From NCBI GenBank assembly GCA_947373615.1, contig CANBYN010000081.1, forward strand, positions 1-7,938: 7,938 bases of DNA, given 5' to 3'. This DNA is from Burkholderiaceae bacterium (lineage in GTDB: Bacteria > Pseudomonadota > Gammaproteobacteria > Burkholderiales > Burkholderiaceae). A program made the translations under genes and the position numbers. The notes under the pieces were generated by a model that was given only the letters and a program-made list of their open reading frames with translations, did not search any database and had not been told where the DNA came from. This document shows, piece by piece, positions 1 through 4,835 of the stretch (positions are counted from its first letter, which is position 1; the number at the start of each line of letters is the position of its first letter).

Positions 1-1
1 G

Positions 2-88
2 GTGATGATGGCTGTTGCTCCTGGAGAAATTCGTAAGGTGCATCGTGAACAACTCAATGCCGTGATCTACGGAGCTTTAGAAAAGTGA
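2..88 (+). CDS. 3' end of an unidentified protein-coding gene (partial)
   Basis: This is the only reading frame open at the left edge. It encodes the last 28 residues of a protein, ending in VIYGALEK, followed by a TGA stop at 86-88. The other two + strand frames hit stops quickly. The gene is immediately followed by a strong hairpin terminator 8 bases after the stop, which supports a real gene end. The fragment is too short for me to assign a family: it has a charged stretch (EIRKVHREQ) then a mildly hydrophobic tail, and no recognisable motif. The start and most of the protein lie outside the window. Confidence 0.6.
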   Translation: MMMAVAPGEIRKVHREQLNAVIYGALEK

Positions 89-95
89 TAAAGAT

Positions 96-124
96 AAAAA
101 GCCCTGATACATCAGGGCTTTTTA
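96..124. terminator. Bidirectional Rho-independent terminator
   Basis: A 12-bp perfect stem (arms 96-107 and 112-123, GC core GCCCTGA/TCAGGGC) closes a TACA loop. An A-tract lies on one side and a T-tract on the other, so each strand presents a GC stem followed by a U-run. It sits between the + strand gene ending at 88 and the minus-strand gene ending at 147, and should serve both converging transcripts. Confidence 0.9.
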
Positions 125-146
125 TTGATTGCTCATACACTTTGCT

Positions 147-518
147 CTACAGTCTGAATTCTCGATAGTGCCTATAGAGGTTGGCGATTGAGGCAAAACC
201 GAGAACGACGATGAGTACTGCCAATAGATACTCCGTTGTGAGATAGGTAAAGATACCCAGTTGAATCAAAATCACTGCGCCAATGAAAGCAGCGATAGAA
301 CCCAAAACGACCAGTTTGAAATTGGGGATAAATGCACCTAAGGTAATCGCAACAAAGACTAAGTAGATATCAGAAACCAATTGGTCTGCTGTGACAAAAA
401 TGGTATTGGTTAAAGAAGGGTTGGTCAATTTTCCTAAAACGGCAATCACCAAAATGCTGGCCAAAATAGCCAAGTTCAGCTTGGCTTTTACTAGAATCGC
501 TTTGAGCTGCTCGTTCAT
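147..518 (-). CDS. Small four-helix integral membrane protein, function unknown
   Basis: The gene encodes 123 residues that are almost entirely hydrophobic. I see a short basic N-terminus (MNEQLKAILVKAK), a membrane segment at about 14-30, a pair at about 50-64 and 68-92, and a last one at about 97-113. The C-terminus is charged (NLYRHYREFRL) and likely cytoplasmic. There is no signal-peptidase site, Cys pair or catalytic motif, and I do not recognise a family. The ATG lies only 3 bases after the stop of the upstream gene (522-746) and has no clear Shine-Dalgarno sequence, which suggests translational coupling in a two-gene operon. Transcription should end at the hairpin 96-124. Function may relate to the partner membrane protein, but nothing in the sequence says how. 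Confidence 0.75.
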   Translation of the reverse strand: MNEQLKAILVKAKLNLAILASILVIAVLGKLTNPSLTNTIFVTADQLVSDIYLVFVAITLGAFIPNFKLVVLGSIAAFIGAVILIQLGIFTYLTTEYLLAVLIVVLGFASIANLYRHYREFRL

Positions 519-521
519 GAT

Positions 522-746
522 TTAAGAGGTGTTGCCATTAAAAACAAAGCTCATCCCAAGCCACAAAAGAACAAAGGCAACTAGCACGGTAAAGCCGATC
601 TTTTTTAGAAAGTATTCAAGACTGTCCATATAGGCTTCATCATTGCGACCAAACCATTGATCAAAGCGTTTCCAAACTAGGCGCCCCACAATTAGTGGGA
701 CAAGCATGGCAACAATGCCCAAGATGACTGTAAGGGAGGTATCCAT
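522..746 (-). CDS. Small two-helix membrane protein, function unknown
   Basis: The gene encodes 74 residues with two clear transmembrane helices (about 5-25 and 50-69). They flank a hydrophilic, aromatic and charged loop (WKRFDQWFGRNDEAYMDSLEYFLKK) that is likely cytoplasmic under the positive-inside rule. No known domain is recognised. It is the first gene of a minus-strand pair, and its TAA is 3 bases from the ATG of the next gene. No other in-frame start exists just upstream, so the ATG at 744-746 is the best choice, although its ribosome-binding site is weak. It lies 61 bases downstream of the stop of the wrecked amidohydrolase gene and may once have been in the same transcript. Confidence 0.7.
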   Translation of the reverse strand: MDTSLTVILGIVAMLVPLIVGRLVWKRFDQWFGRNDEAYMDSLEYFLKKIGFTVLVAFVLLWLGMSFVFNGNTS

Positions 747-859
747 ATATAAAGCGACTACTTTCTGACTAGTGTTGTTTTGGAATTTTTAGTTCTTGCA
801 TGGTTGCTTAAGCGCTATTGGTCATGCTCACTGGGAAGTCATACAGAATACAGGGATTA

Positions 860-1000
860 TCAACCAAGATGCGATTTCTTGACATCCTCCCCTCCCTAAA
901 GGGAAGGAATTCCTACTGCTAGACGCTCATGCCCGAGCGCAAGAATGTTCTTGGCAGCGTTTACATTGCGGTCATGAACCGTTCCGCACTCACTACAAAT
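860..1000 (-). ncRNA. Putative omega RNA (right-end RNA) scaffold and guide of the TnpB element
   Basis: In TnpB elements the guide RNA is made from the 3' end of tnpB and the right end of the element, and the guide is whatever host sequence follows. Here the scaffold would run through the right-end hairpin (about 909-887) to GGATGTCAA (887-879). The guide would start at 878 with GAAATCGCATCTTGGTTGAT, downward to about 859. The 5' limit shown (1000) is a guess. Nothing shows that it is transcribed, and the remnant TnpB could not use it as a nuclease. The call rests on element architecture only. Confidence 0.4.
887..909 (-). repeat. Right-end hairpin of the TnpB element
   Basis: On the minus strand, TTCCTTCCC, TTTA, then GGGAGGGGAGG form an imperfect stem with a four-base loop that carries the tnpB stop codon. 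The motif GAAT lies just 5' of the hairpin and TCAA 3' of it. This matches the hairpin-plus-cleavage-site layout recognised by Y1 transposases of IS200/IS605 elements. Confidence 0.65.
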
Positions 1001-1288
1001 CCATTCTCTTATTCCAAGTCCTGCGATACCTTTCGGCCTCGACGGTGGTTTTTCGCCACACGAAGAGCAGGTTTGGGTTGTATAACTCTCATTGACCTCC
1101 TCATACATCACGCCAGCGCAATCGCTTTTATATTCCAAGATGGTTTTGAGTGATGACCAGCCCGCGTCTAGCGTGGATTTAGCCATCTTAGTTTTAATGA
1201 GTTTGCTGTTTGCCACGTTTCCAACAAATATTGCCCCATACTCTTGAGTCAGCATGGTCGAGAACTTGTGTAATTGAAGTAGCGCAAT
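896..1288 (-). pseudogene. tnpB: tnpB C-terminal remnant (RuvC-like, zinc ribbon; IS200/IS605 OrfB)
   Basis: The first usable ATG is at 1253-1255 (119 residues), but homologous sequence (LLQLHKFS) continues in frame to about 1288, where a TGA and the element's left end cut it off. Counting from that ATG, the remnant shows IFVGNV (9-14), LDAGW (29-33), LEYK (40-43), the zinc ribbon CSSC (63-66) with CSEC (87-90), and HDRNVNAAKNIL (94-105). Full TnpB proteins are about 350-450 residues, so the N-terminal wedge/REC region and the RuvC-I aspartate are gone. The RuvC-II glutamate position is occupied by the VGNV motif, and the usual DRDxNAA reads DRNVNAA. It should be nuclease-dead. The stop codon TAG lies inside the right-end hairpin, as is usual in these elements. 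Confidence 0.85.
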
Positions 1289-1290
1289 TC

Positions 1291-1314
1291 ATCCTCCGCC
1301 TAAACACGAAGGAT
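1291..1314 (-). repeat. Left-end hairpin of the TnpB element
   Basis: A 5-bp perfect stem ATCCT/AGGAT (1291-1295 with 1310-1314) encloses a 14-base loop. On the minus strand it reads AAATCCTTCG, TGTTTAGG, then CGGAGGATG, closely resembling the right-end hairpin. AAAG lies a few bases 5' of it, as in the left end of IS608. It directly abuts the truncated tnpB frame. Confidence 0.5.
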
Positions 1315-1332
1315 TTCTTGCTTTAATTTTCG

Positions 1333-1337
1333 TTAAA
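1333..1337 (-). other. Probable target-adjacent motif TTTAA at the element's left flank
   Basis: IS200/IS605 elements insert 3' of a short conserved motif that later serves as the TnpB TAM. In-frame repair of the host gene places the left junction right after TTTAA on the minus strand. Shifting by one base either way breaks the amidohydrolase frame. This is one site, so the motif is inferred and not established as a consensus. Confidence 0.5.
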
Positions 1338-1400
1338 TTGGCGTCCGAAACCCAATCTCCTAAAAGATTGCACAGATTAGCATCGTAGATACGATTGGAG

Positions 1401-1659
1401 GGCTATCTTTACTCGGGATCACTTATTGCTGAGCAGCCCAAAAAGATCCTGAAATCCTACATTATGGGTGTCCCTGCGTGGTATTGTCAGGTCGTCATGA
1501 CCCTGCGTGTACGGTAGATCAAGGCATAGTGCTCCATCGTCTAATCAATAATTCCCAAATGGTTATTATTGAAGATGCAGCCCACTTGTCCAATATTGAA
1601 CAACCGGCGCTTTTAATCAAGCAGTGCGATCATTTATTGATTCTGTAGATAATCGTTGA
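1401..1659 (+). pseudogene. 3' relic of an alpha/beta hydrolase gene (3-oxoadipate enol-lactonase-like)
   Basis: Three reading frames must be stitched together. Frame 3 gives LIAEQPKKILKSYIMGVP up to about 1474. Frame 2 gives CVVLSGRHDPACTVDQG and then VIIEDAAHLSNIEQP (1475 to about 1611). Frame 1 gives FNQAVRSFIDSVDNR and TGA at 1657-1659. The GRHD aspartate and the AAHLSNIEQP histidine are the last two members of the Ser-Asp-His catalytic triad, and the AHLSNIEQP signature is typical of PcaD-like enol-lactonases. Two single-base deletions explain both frame changes. The 5' two thirds, including the nucleophile serine, are absent. The family call is firm; the exact substrate is inferred from resemblance only. 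Confidence 0.75.
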
Positions 1660-1684
1660 TAAGTGATTTTATAAAGAATATTCA
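1656..1684 (+). promoter_or_regulatory. Possible sigma70 promoter for the HdeD-like gene
   Basis: TTGATA (1656-1661) is followed after 17 bases by TATTCA (1679-1684), 37 bases before the ATG at 1721. The -35 box is good and the -10 box is poor. The position at the very end of the alpha/beta hydrolase relic fits a gene start. No experiment supports it. Confidence 0.3.
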
Positions 1685-1705
1685 AGCATTTTTTTGTAGT
1701 TCCAT

Positions 1706-1714
1706 GAAGAGGAG
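1706..1714 (+). promoter_or_regulatory. Strong ribosome-binding site of the HdeD-like gene
   Basis: GAAGAGGAG ends six bases before the ATG at 1721. It fixes the start of the HdeD-like protein. Confidence 0.8.
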
Positions 1715-1720
1715 TTTTAT

Positions 1721-2299
1721 ATGGCTGAATTATCAGTTGATCAAATCAAGACAATCCGCGCCAATGTATTAGGCGCCGCAGCAAAAATTCCAGGAGCACT
1801 CATTGGTCTGGGTATTTTGTTCATTATCTTAGGCATGATTGGGGTTGCGGGGCAGGTGCTCTTCTCTTTGGTATCGATCAATATCTTGGGAATTTTTTTA
1901 TTTGCAGGGGGCATTCTCCAAGCCATCCACGCCTTTAAATCGGCTGGTTGGAAAAGTGTGAGTGTGCAACTGATCTTTGCGATCTTGTATATTGCTGCCG
2001 CGATTTATCTGTGGGCATTTCCAATTCCTGCGCTTGAAGCTATTACCTTGTGGCTCGCAGTCATTTTCTTTGTGACGGGTTTTTTGCGTTTGATTTCTGC
2101 TTTCCAACATCGTCATTTTGCTGAATGGTTCTGGCTGGCTTTATCAGCGCTGATCTCCATATTGATGGGGGTGCTCATCATGAATAACTTCCCAGCAGCT
2201 AGCCTCTGGTTGCCTGGTCTCTTAATTGCCATTGAATTGCTTTTGCAAGGCTGGTCATTATTATTCTTGGGTTTTGCAGCGCGCTCGCTAACAAAGTAA
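1721..2299 (+). CDS. HdeD-like (DUF308) six-helix membrane protein
   Basis: The gene encodes 192 residues with six hydrophobic segments at about 23-43, 49-69, 79-99, 103-126, 134-154 and 163-186. They form repeated pairs rich in Gly, Ala and Ile, including GALIGLGILFIILGMIG and the LWLAVIFFVTGFLRLISAF type of segment. This is the pattern and length of the HdeD/DUF308 family, named after the E. coli acid-resistance membrane protein. The molecular activity of the family is not well defined. The start is supported by GAAGAGGAG at 1706-1714, six bases before the ATG. It is followed by 35 bases and then a small gene on the same strand. It begins shortly after the relic region and is itself intact. 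Confidence 0.8.
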   Translation: MAELSVDQIKTIRANVLGAAAKIPGALIGLGILFIILGMIGVAGQVLFSLVSINILGIFLFAGGILQAIHAFKSAGWKSVSVQLIFAILYIAAAIYLWAFPIPALEAITLWLAVIFFVTGFLRLISAFQHRHFAEWFWLALSALISILMGVLIMNNFPAASLWLPGLLIAIELLLQGWSLLFLGFAARSLTK

Positions 2300-2334
2300 A
2301 TCACTCCATTAACTAATTACGAAGAGCAGCAGCT

Positions 2335-2526
2335 ATGTCTATGAAAAAAACCGATCTGTACAAGAATTTGGCCTTAGCTACTGCTCAGCGTATGAAAAAT
2401 GCAGCCAAGACTCCAAAACTAGGCGCCGCCGAAGCCAAGGCAAAAACCAAAAAAGAGCTGGCAAACTCCAATCCATTATTAGCCTCTTTAATGGGGAATA
2501 CCAAGACTAAGCCGAATCCTAAGTAA
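2335..2526 (+). CDS. Small Lys/Ala-rich basic protein, function unknown
   Basis: The gene encodes 63 residues, strongly basic, with runs of Ala and Lys (residues 19-42) that would form an amphipathic helix, then NPLLASLMGN and a Lys/Pro-rich tail (TKTKPNPK). There is no membrane segment, signal peptide or Cys. GAAGAG (2321-2326) lies eight bases before the ATG, and a second possible start (MKK) lies at 2341. It sits between the HdeD-like gene and the receptor gene, 13 bases before the latter, so it is probably co-transcribed. The composition recalls small nucleic-acid-associated proteins, but no family is recognised and a DNA or RNA role is only a guess. Confidence 0.6.
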   Translation: MSMKKTDLYKNLALATAQRMKNAAKTPKLGAAEAKAKTKKELANSNPLLASLMGNTKTKPNPK

Positions 2527-2539
2527 CGCAGATTGAGAT

Positions 2540-4711
2540 TTGAAAAAGATGAGTCAGGAGTTGCGGCTTGGCCGCCATGCAGTTGCTCTTTTCTTGCTTG
2601 CACATTCAGTTATGCCATGGGCGCAAATTGCGCCACCTCCTAATTACGATCAAAAGCTCAGTGATGTGGTGGTGAGTGCGATGCGTTCTGATACACCCTT
2701 AGATCAGATGTCCCTGAATACAACGATTCTGACAAAAGAGGTACTGGAGTCCTCGCCCGATCAAACGATTGATCAGGTGCTCAAGAATGTGCCAGGCGTT
2801 TTTTTAAACGATGTGCCGTACTACCAAAAAGACCCTACTGCACAAAGTATCAATGTTCGGGGTTTAGGGTTTGGTCGCACTTTGGTGCTCATTGATGGAC
2901 TGCCCGCAAACGATGCATTTTATGGCACGGTGCAGTGGAATTTGGTGCCGATGTCCTCGATAGAGTCTGTCGAGTTTGTGCGCGGAGGAGTGTCTAGTCT
3001 GTGGGGAAATTATGGTATGGGTGGCGTCATTAACATCAATACTAAAACCCCTAAAAACAGCGCTCAGGAAATCTCCGCCAGCATAGGCTCTTTTGCTACG
3101 GGGAATGTCGCAGCATCAAAGGATTTAATTGTTTCAGACTCAATGCAAATGCGTTTTTCGGCCGACTATTTTTCTAGTGAAGGTTATCAGAATTACGCCA
3201 TGATCTCGCCTGCGTCCCCCGGTAATATTAAAAACGGCATGGGAACGGACGCTGTTAAGAATTCCAATGTTCGTTTGCAAAATTACTTTAAGCCTAACCA
3301 AGACACCACAGCTTTTTTGAGAATGGGCTATAGCACCATGGCTGACTTAAGTACGAATTATGCGATTGCCCCGAACTTGATTCAAACTGCTGATGTCGCT
3401 GGTGGTTCTACCACCAAACTGGCGGATGATAAAAAAGTGCAGATCAATGCCTATTATCAAAATACCAATTTTTATAAGCAAAGCGGCTCTACTTCGACTT
3501 CTGGTGCCAACAAGAACTCGCCATATATCAATGCTAATTACACCGATCCCTATTCCACTGTTGGGGCTTCGGCTCAGTACACCCATGATGTCAATTTAGC
3601 GGGAGTCGATCAATACATTGTGGGGATCGATGCTCGAAATATCTCCGCCTCAAATCTCACGAATAATCTCAATTCCAATGGAAGTGGGGCGGTAACTACG
3701 GTAAATTATGCGCAAGGTCAGCAAAACTTTTATGGCTTATTGGGACAAATTAAATCGGCTGCGAGTGCTATTCCAATTGAAGCCACATTAGGTGCGAGAC
3801 TAGATGCTTGGAATAGTCAGACGCCGACGTTGTATAACGCAGGCAGTAATGGGGCTAACCCAATCTATCAAAATATTTCCAATAAGAGCAAAACCCAATT
3901 TAGTCCTTCATTGGGTTTGGTATATAAAGCGACCAATGAATGGAATCTACGGGGAGCTGCATATCAAGCCTTTCATGCGCCTAGCATGAATAACACGTTG
4001 CGAAGTTATGGCTCTACTTCGGGAGGATATTTTTTCGCCAACCCCAATCTCACTCCAGAGACCATGACGGGTTATGAGTTGGGAACCGATTATCGCTGGA
4101 GCAAAGGATTTGCTCAGCTCACGGCATTTAATAACTACATTCAAAATGCCATCACCAGCTATAACTTATCGACTGCTTCAGATCAAGCGCTCTCCAACAG
4201 TTTGTGCGCCTCTGCTGGTAATCCCCAGGGATGCGGACTGGGAAAAGTTAATTACTACACCAATCAGCAGAACCTATTAAGTCGAGGAATTGAATTGCAA
4301 TACCATCAGGATCTCAATCTGCATTGGGCGCTCGATGGAGGTTATAGCTACACGCGCACTGTGCTCACTTGGAGTGCGACTAGCGATCCGATCAATACCC
4401 AAGTCGGCGGTGTTCCTCAAAATATGGCCAATGCGGGCATCACTTACTACCCGGTACCTCAAGCTAGCCTGACCACTACCGTGCGATATGTAAGCAATTC
4501 TTGGATGGCCACAGGCTCGTTGCCAGTGCCTGCGTATGCGGTCGTGGGGCTGAAGGCCAATTACCAGGTGACGCCACAAGCTACGATCTTTGCTTCGGTA
4601 GTGAACTTATTTAATCGTCAATATGTCACTTTTAATATTGCCTCTCAGGCCACCGCTTATCAAGCGGGGATGCCTCAAGCAATTACCGTGGGTGCACGGA
4701 TCAACTTTTAA
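2540..4711 (+). CDS. TonB-dependent outer-membrane receptor
   Basis: The gene encodes 723 residues, the usual length for this class. A signal peptide spans about 1-29 (basic start, VALFLLAHSVMPWAQ). A TonB-box-like segment LSDVVVSA (40-47) is followed by the plug domain (about 50-170) with INVRGLGFGRTLVLIDG (104-120) and SVEFVRGGVSSLWGNYGMGGVINI (143-166). The rest is a 22-strand-type barrel rich in alternating aromatic strands, ending in the required C-terminal Phe (ARINF). Two Cys (556 and 565) lie in one predicted extracellular loop and could form a disulfide. The start used is TTG (MKK); ATG at 2549 is an alternative, and neither has a good Shine-Dalgarno sequence. Energised by TonB/ExbBD, such receptors import siderophores, cobalamin, sugars or other small ligands. 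The ligand is unknown; the downstream PQQ dehydrogenase pair suggests its substrate or PQQ (inference). Confidence 0.9.
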   Translation: MKKMSQELRLGRHAVALFLLAHSVMPWAQIAPPPNYDQKLSDVVVSAMRSDTPLDQMSLNTTILTKEVLESSPDQTIDQVLKNVPGVFLNDVPYYQKDPTAQSINVRGLGFGRTLVLIDGLPANDAFYGTVQWNLVPMSSIESVEFVRGGVSSLWGNYGMGGVININTKTPKNSAQEISASIGSFATGNVAASKDLIVSDSMQMRFSADYFSSEGYQNYAMISPASPGNIKNGMGTDAVKNSNVRLQNYFKPNQDTTAFLRMGYSTMADLSTNYAIAPNLIQTADVAGGSTTKLADDKKVQINAYYQNTNFYKQSGSTSTSGANKNSPYINANYTDPYSTVGASAQYTHDVNLAGVDQYIVGIDARNISASNLTNNLNSNGSGAVTTVNYAQGQQNFYGLLGQIKSAASAIPIEATLGARLDAWNSQTPTLYNAGSNGANPIYQNISNKSKTQFSPSLGLVYKATNEWNLRGAAYQAFHAPSMNNTLRSYGSTSGGYFFANPNLTPETMTGYELGTDYRWSKGFAQLTAFNNYIQNAITSYNLSTASDQALSNSLCASAGNPQGCGLGKVNYYTNQQNLLSRGIELQYHQDLNLHWALDGGYSYTRTVLTWSATSDPINTQVGGVPQNMANAGITYYPVPQASLTTTVRYVSNSWMATGSLPVPAYAVVGLKANYQVTPQATIFASVVNLFNRQYVTFNIASQATAYQAGMPQAITVGARINF

Positions 4712-4739
4712 GGAATTCATTTGGTGCGGTGCAGTAGTT

Positions 4740-4768
4740 TTGATCGTTTAAAGTGTATGCATTAAATA
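4740..4768 (+). promoter_or_regulatory. Possible promoter of the dehydrogenase-cytochrome operon
   Basis: TTGATC (4740-4745) and TAAATA (4763-4768) are separated by 17 bases, 67 bases upstream of the ATG. Both boxes are weak matches. The 124-base gap after the receptor gene contains no clear terminator, so read-through from upstream is also possible. Confidence 0.3.
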
Positions 4769-4820
4769 GGCTTTAGGATTTATCAAAGTAAAACATAAGC
4801 AATAAAAACAGAAAGAAAAA

Positions 4821-4827
4821 AGAGGAG
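4821..4827 (+). promoter_or_regulatory. Ribosome-binding site of the PQQ dehydrogenase gene
   Basis: AGAGGAG lies in a purine-rich leader, eight bases before the ATG at 4836. It is a strong site and confirms the start. Confidence 0.8.
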
Positions 4828-4835
4828 ATCAACCA

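Larger units (their letters stand above)
879..1332 (-). mobile_element. Remnant IS200/IS605-type TnpB element (454 bp) with both ends preserved
   Basis: The boundaries are set by in-frame rejoining of the interrupted amidohydrolase gene. On the minus strand the left flank ends in TTTAA (1337-1333) and the element starts CGAAAATTAAAG. It ends in a hairpin followed by GGATGTCAA (887-879), after which host sequence resumes with GAAATCGC. TCAA is the right-end cleavage motif known from IS608, and AAAG and GAAT, the short guide motifs of IS608 ends, are found just 5' of the left and right hairpins here. Between the ends is only the 3' third of tnpB, and there is no tnpA. The element is therefore an internally deleted derivative that could move only with help in trans, if at all. 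Confidence 0.7.
808..1396 (-). pseudogene. 3' end of an amidohydrolase (metal-dependent hydrolase, TIM-barrel) gene, split by a TnpB element
   Basis: Two minus-strand pieces form one reading frame when 879-1332 is removed. The upstream piece (1396 down to 1333) reads NRIYDANLCNLLGDWV then SDANL. The downstream piece (878 down to 808) reads RNRILVDNPCILYDF plus a short tail and TAA. Joined, they give W-V-x-D-(x)n-R-x-R-I-L-V-D-N-P-x-x-L-Y-x-F. That is the characteristic C-terminus of amidohydrolase-2 family enzymes, such as 2-pyrone-4,6-dicarboxylate lactonase and relatives. Only about the last 45 codons survive. Upstream of about 1396 the frame meets a stop (1403-1405) and the metal-binding parts are missing, so this is a dead gene. 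The substrate cannot be told. The family is well supported by the motif; the specific enzyme is not. Confidence 0.75.

Noticed and set aside
808..885. 25-codon minus-strand frame starting at the ATG inside GGATGTCAA, preceded by GGGAGGGGAGG
   Set aside because: It looks like a small gene with a ribosome-binding site, but its codons are the amidohydrolase tail RNRILVDNP. The purine run is the element's right-end hairpin and is too close to the ATG.
929..1153. Open + strand frame of 74 codons opposite tnpB
   Set aside because: It lies wholly antisense to the well-recognised tnpB zinc-ribbon region, has no ribosome-binding site and resembles no protein.
887..1314. The two similar hairpins as a CRISPR-like repeat pair
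   Set aside because: There are only two imperfect copies about 400 bases apart, with tnpB between them; they are explained as the left and right ends of an IS200/IS605-type element.
1898..2304. Open minus-strand frames opposite the HdeD-like gene
   Set aside because: They are complementary to repeated hydrophobic codons of a six-helix membrane protein and have no supporting signals.
4277..4579. Open minus-strand frame of 100 codons within the receptor gene
   Set aside because: It is antisense to conserved barrel strands of the TonB receptor, with no start signals and no recognisable protein.
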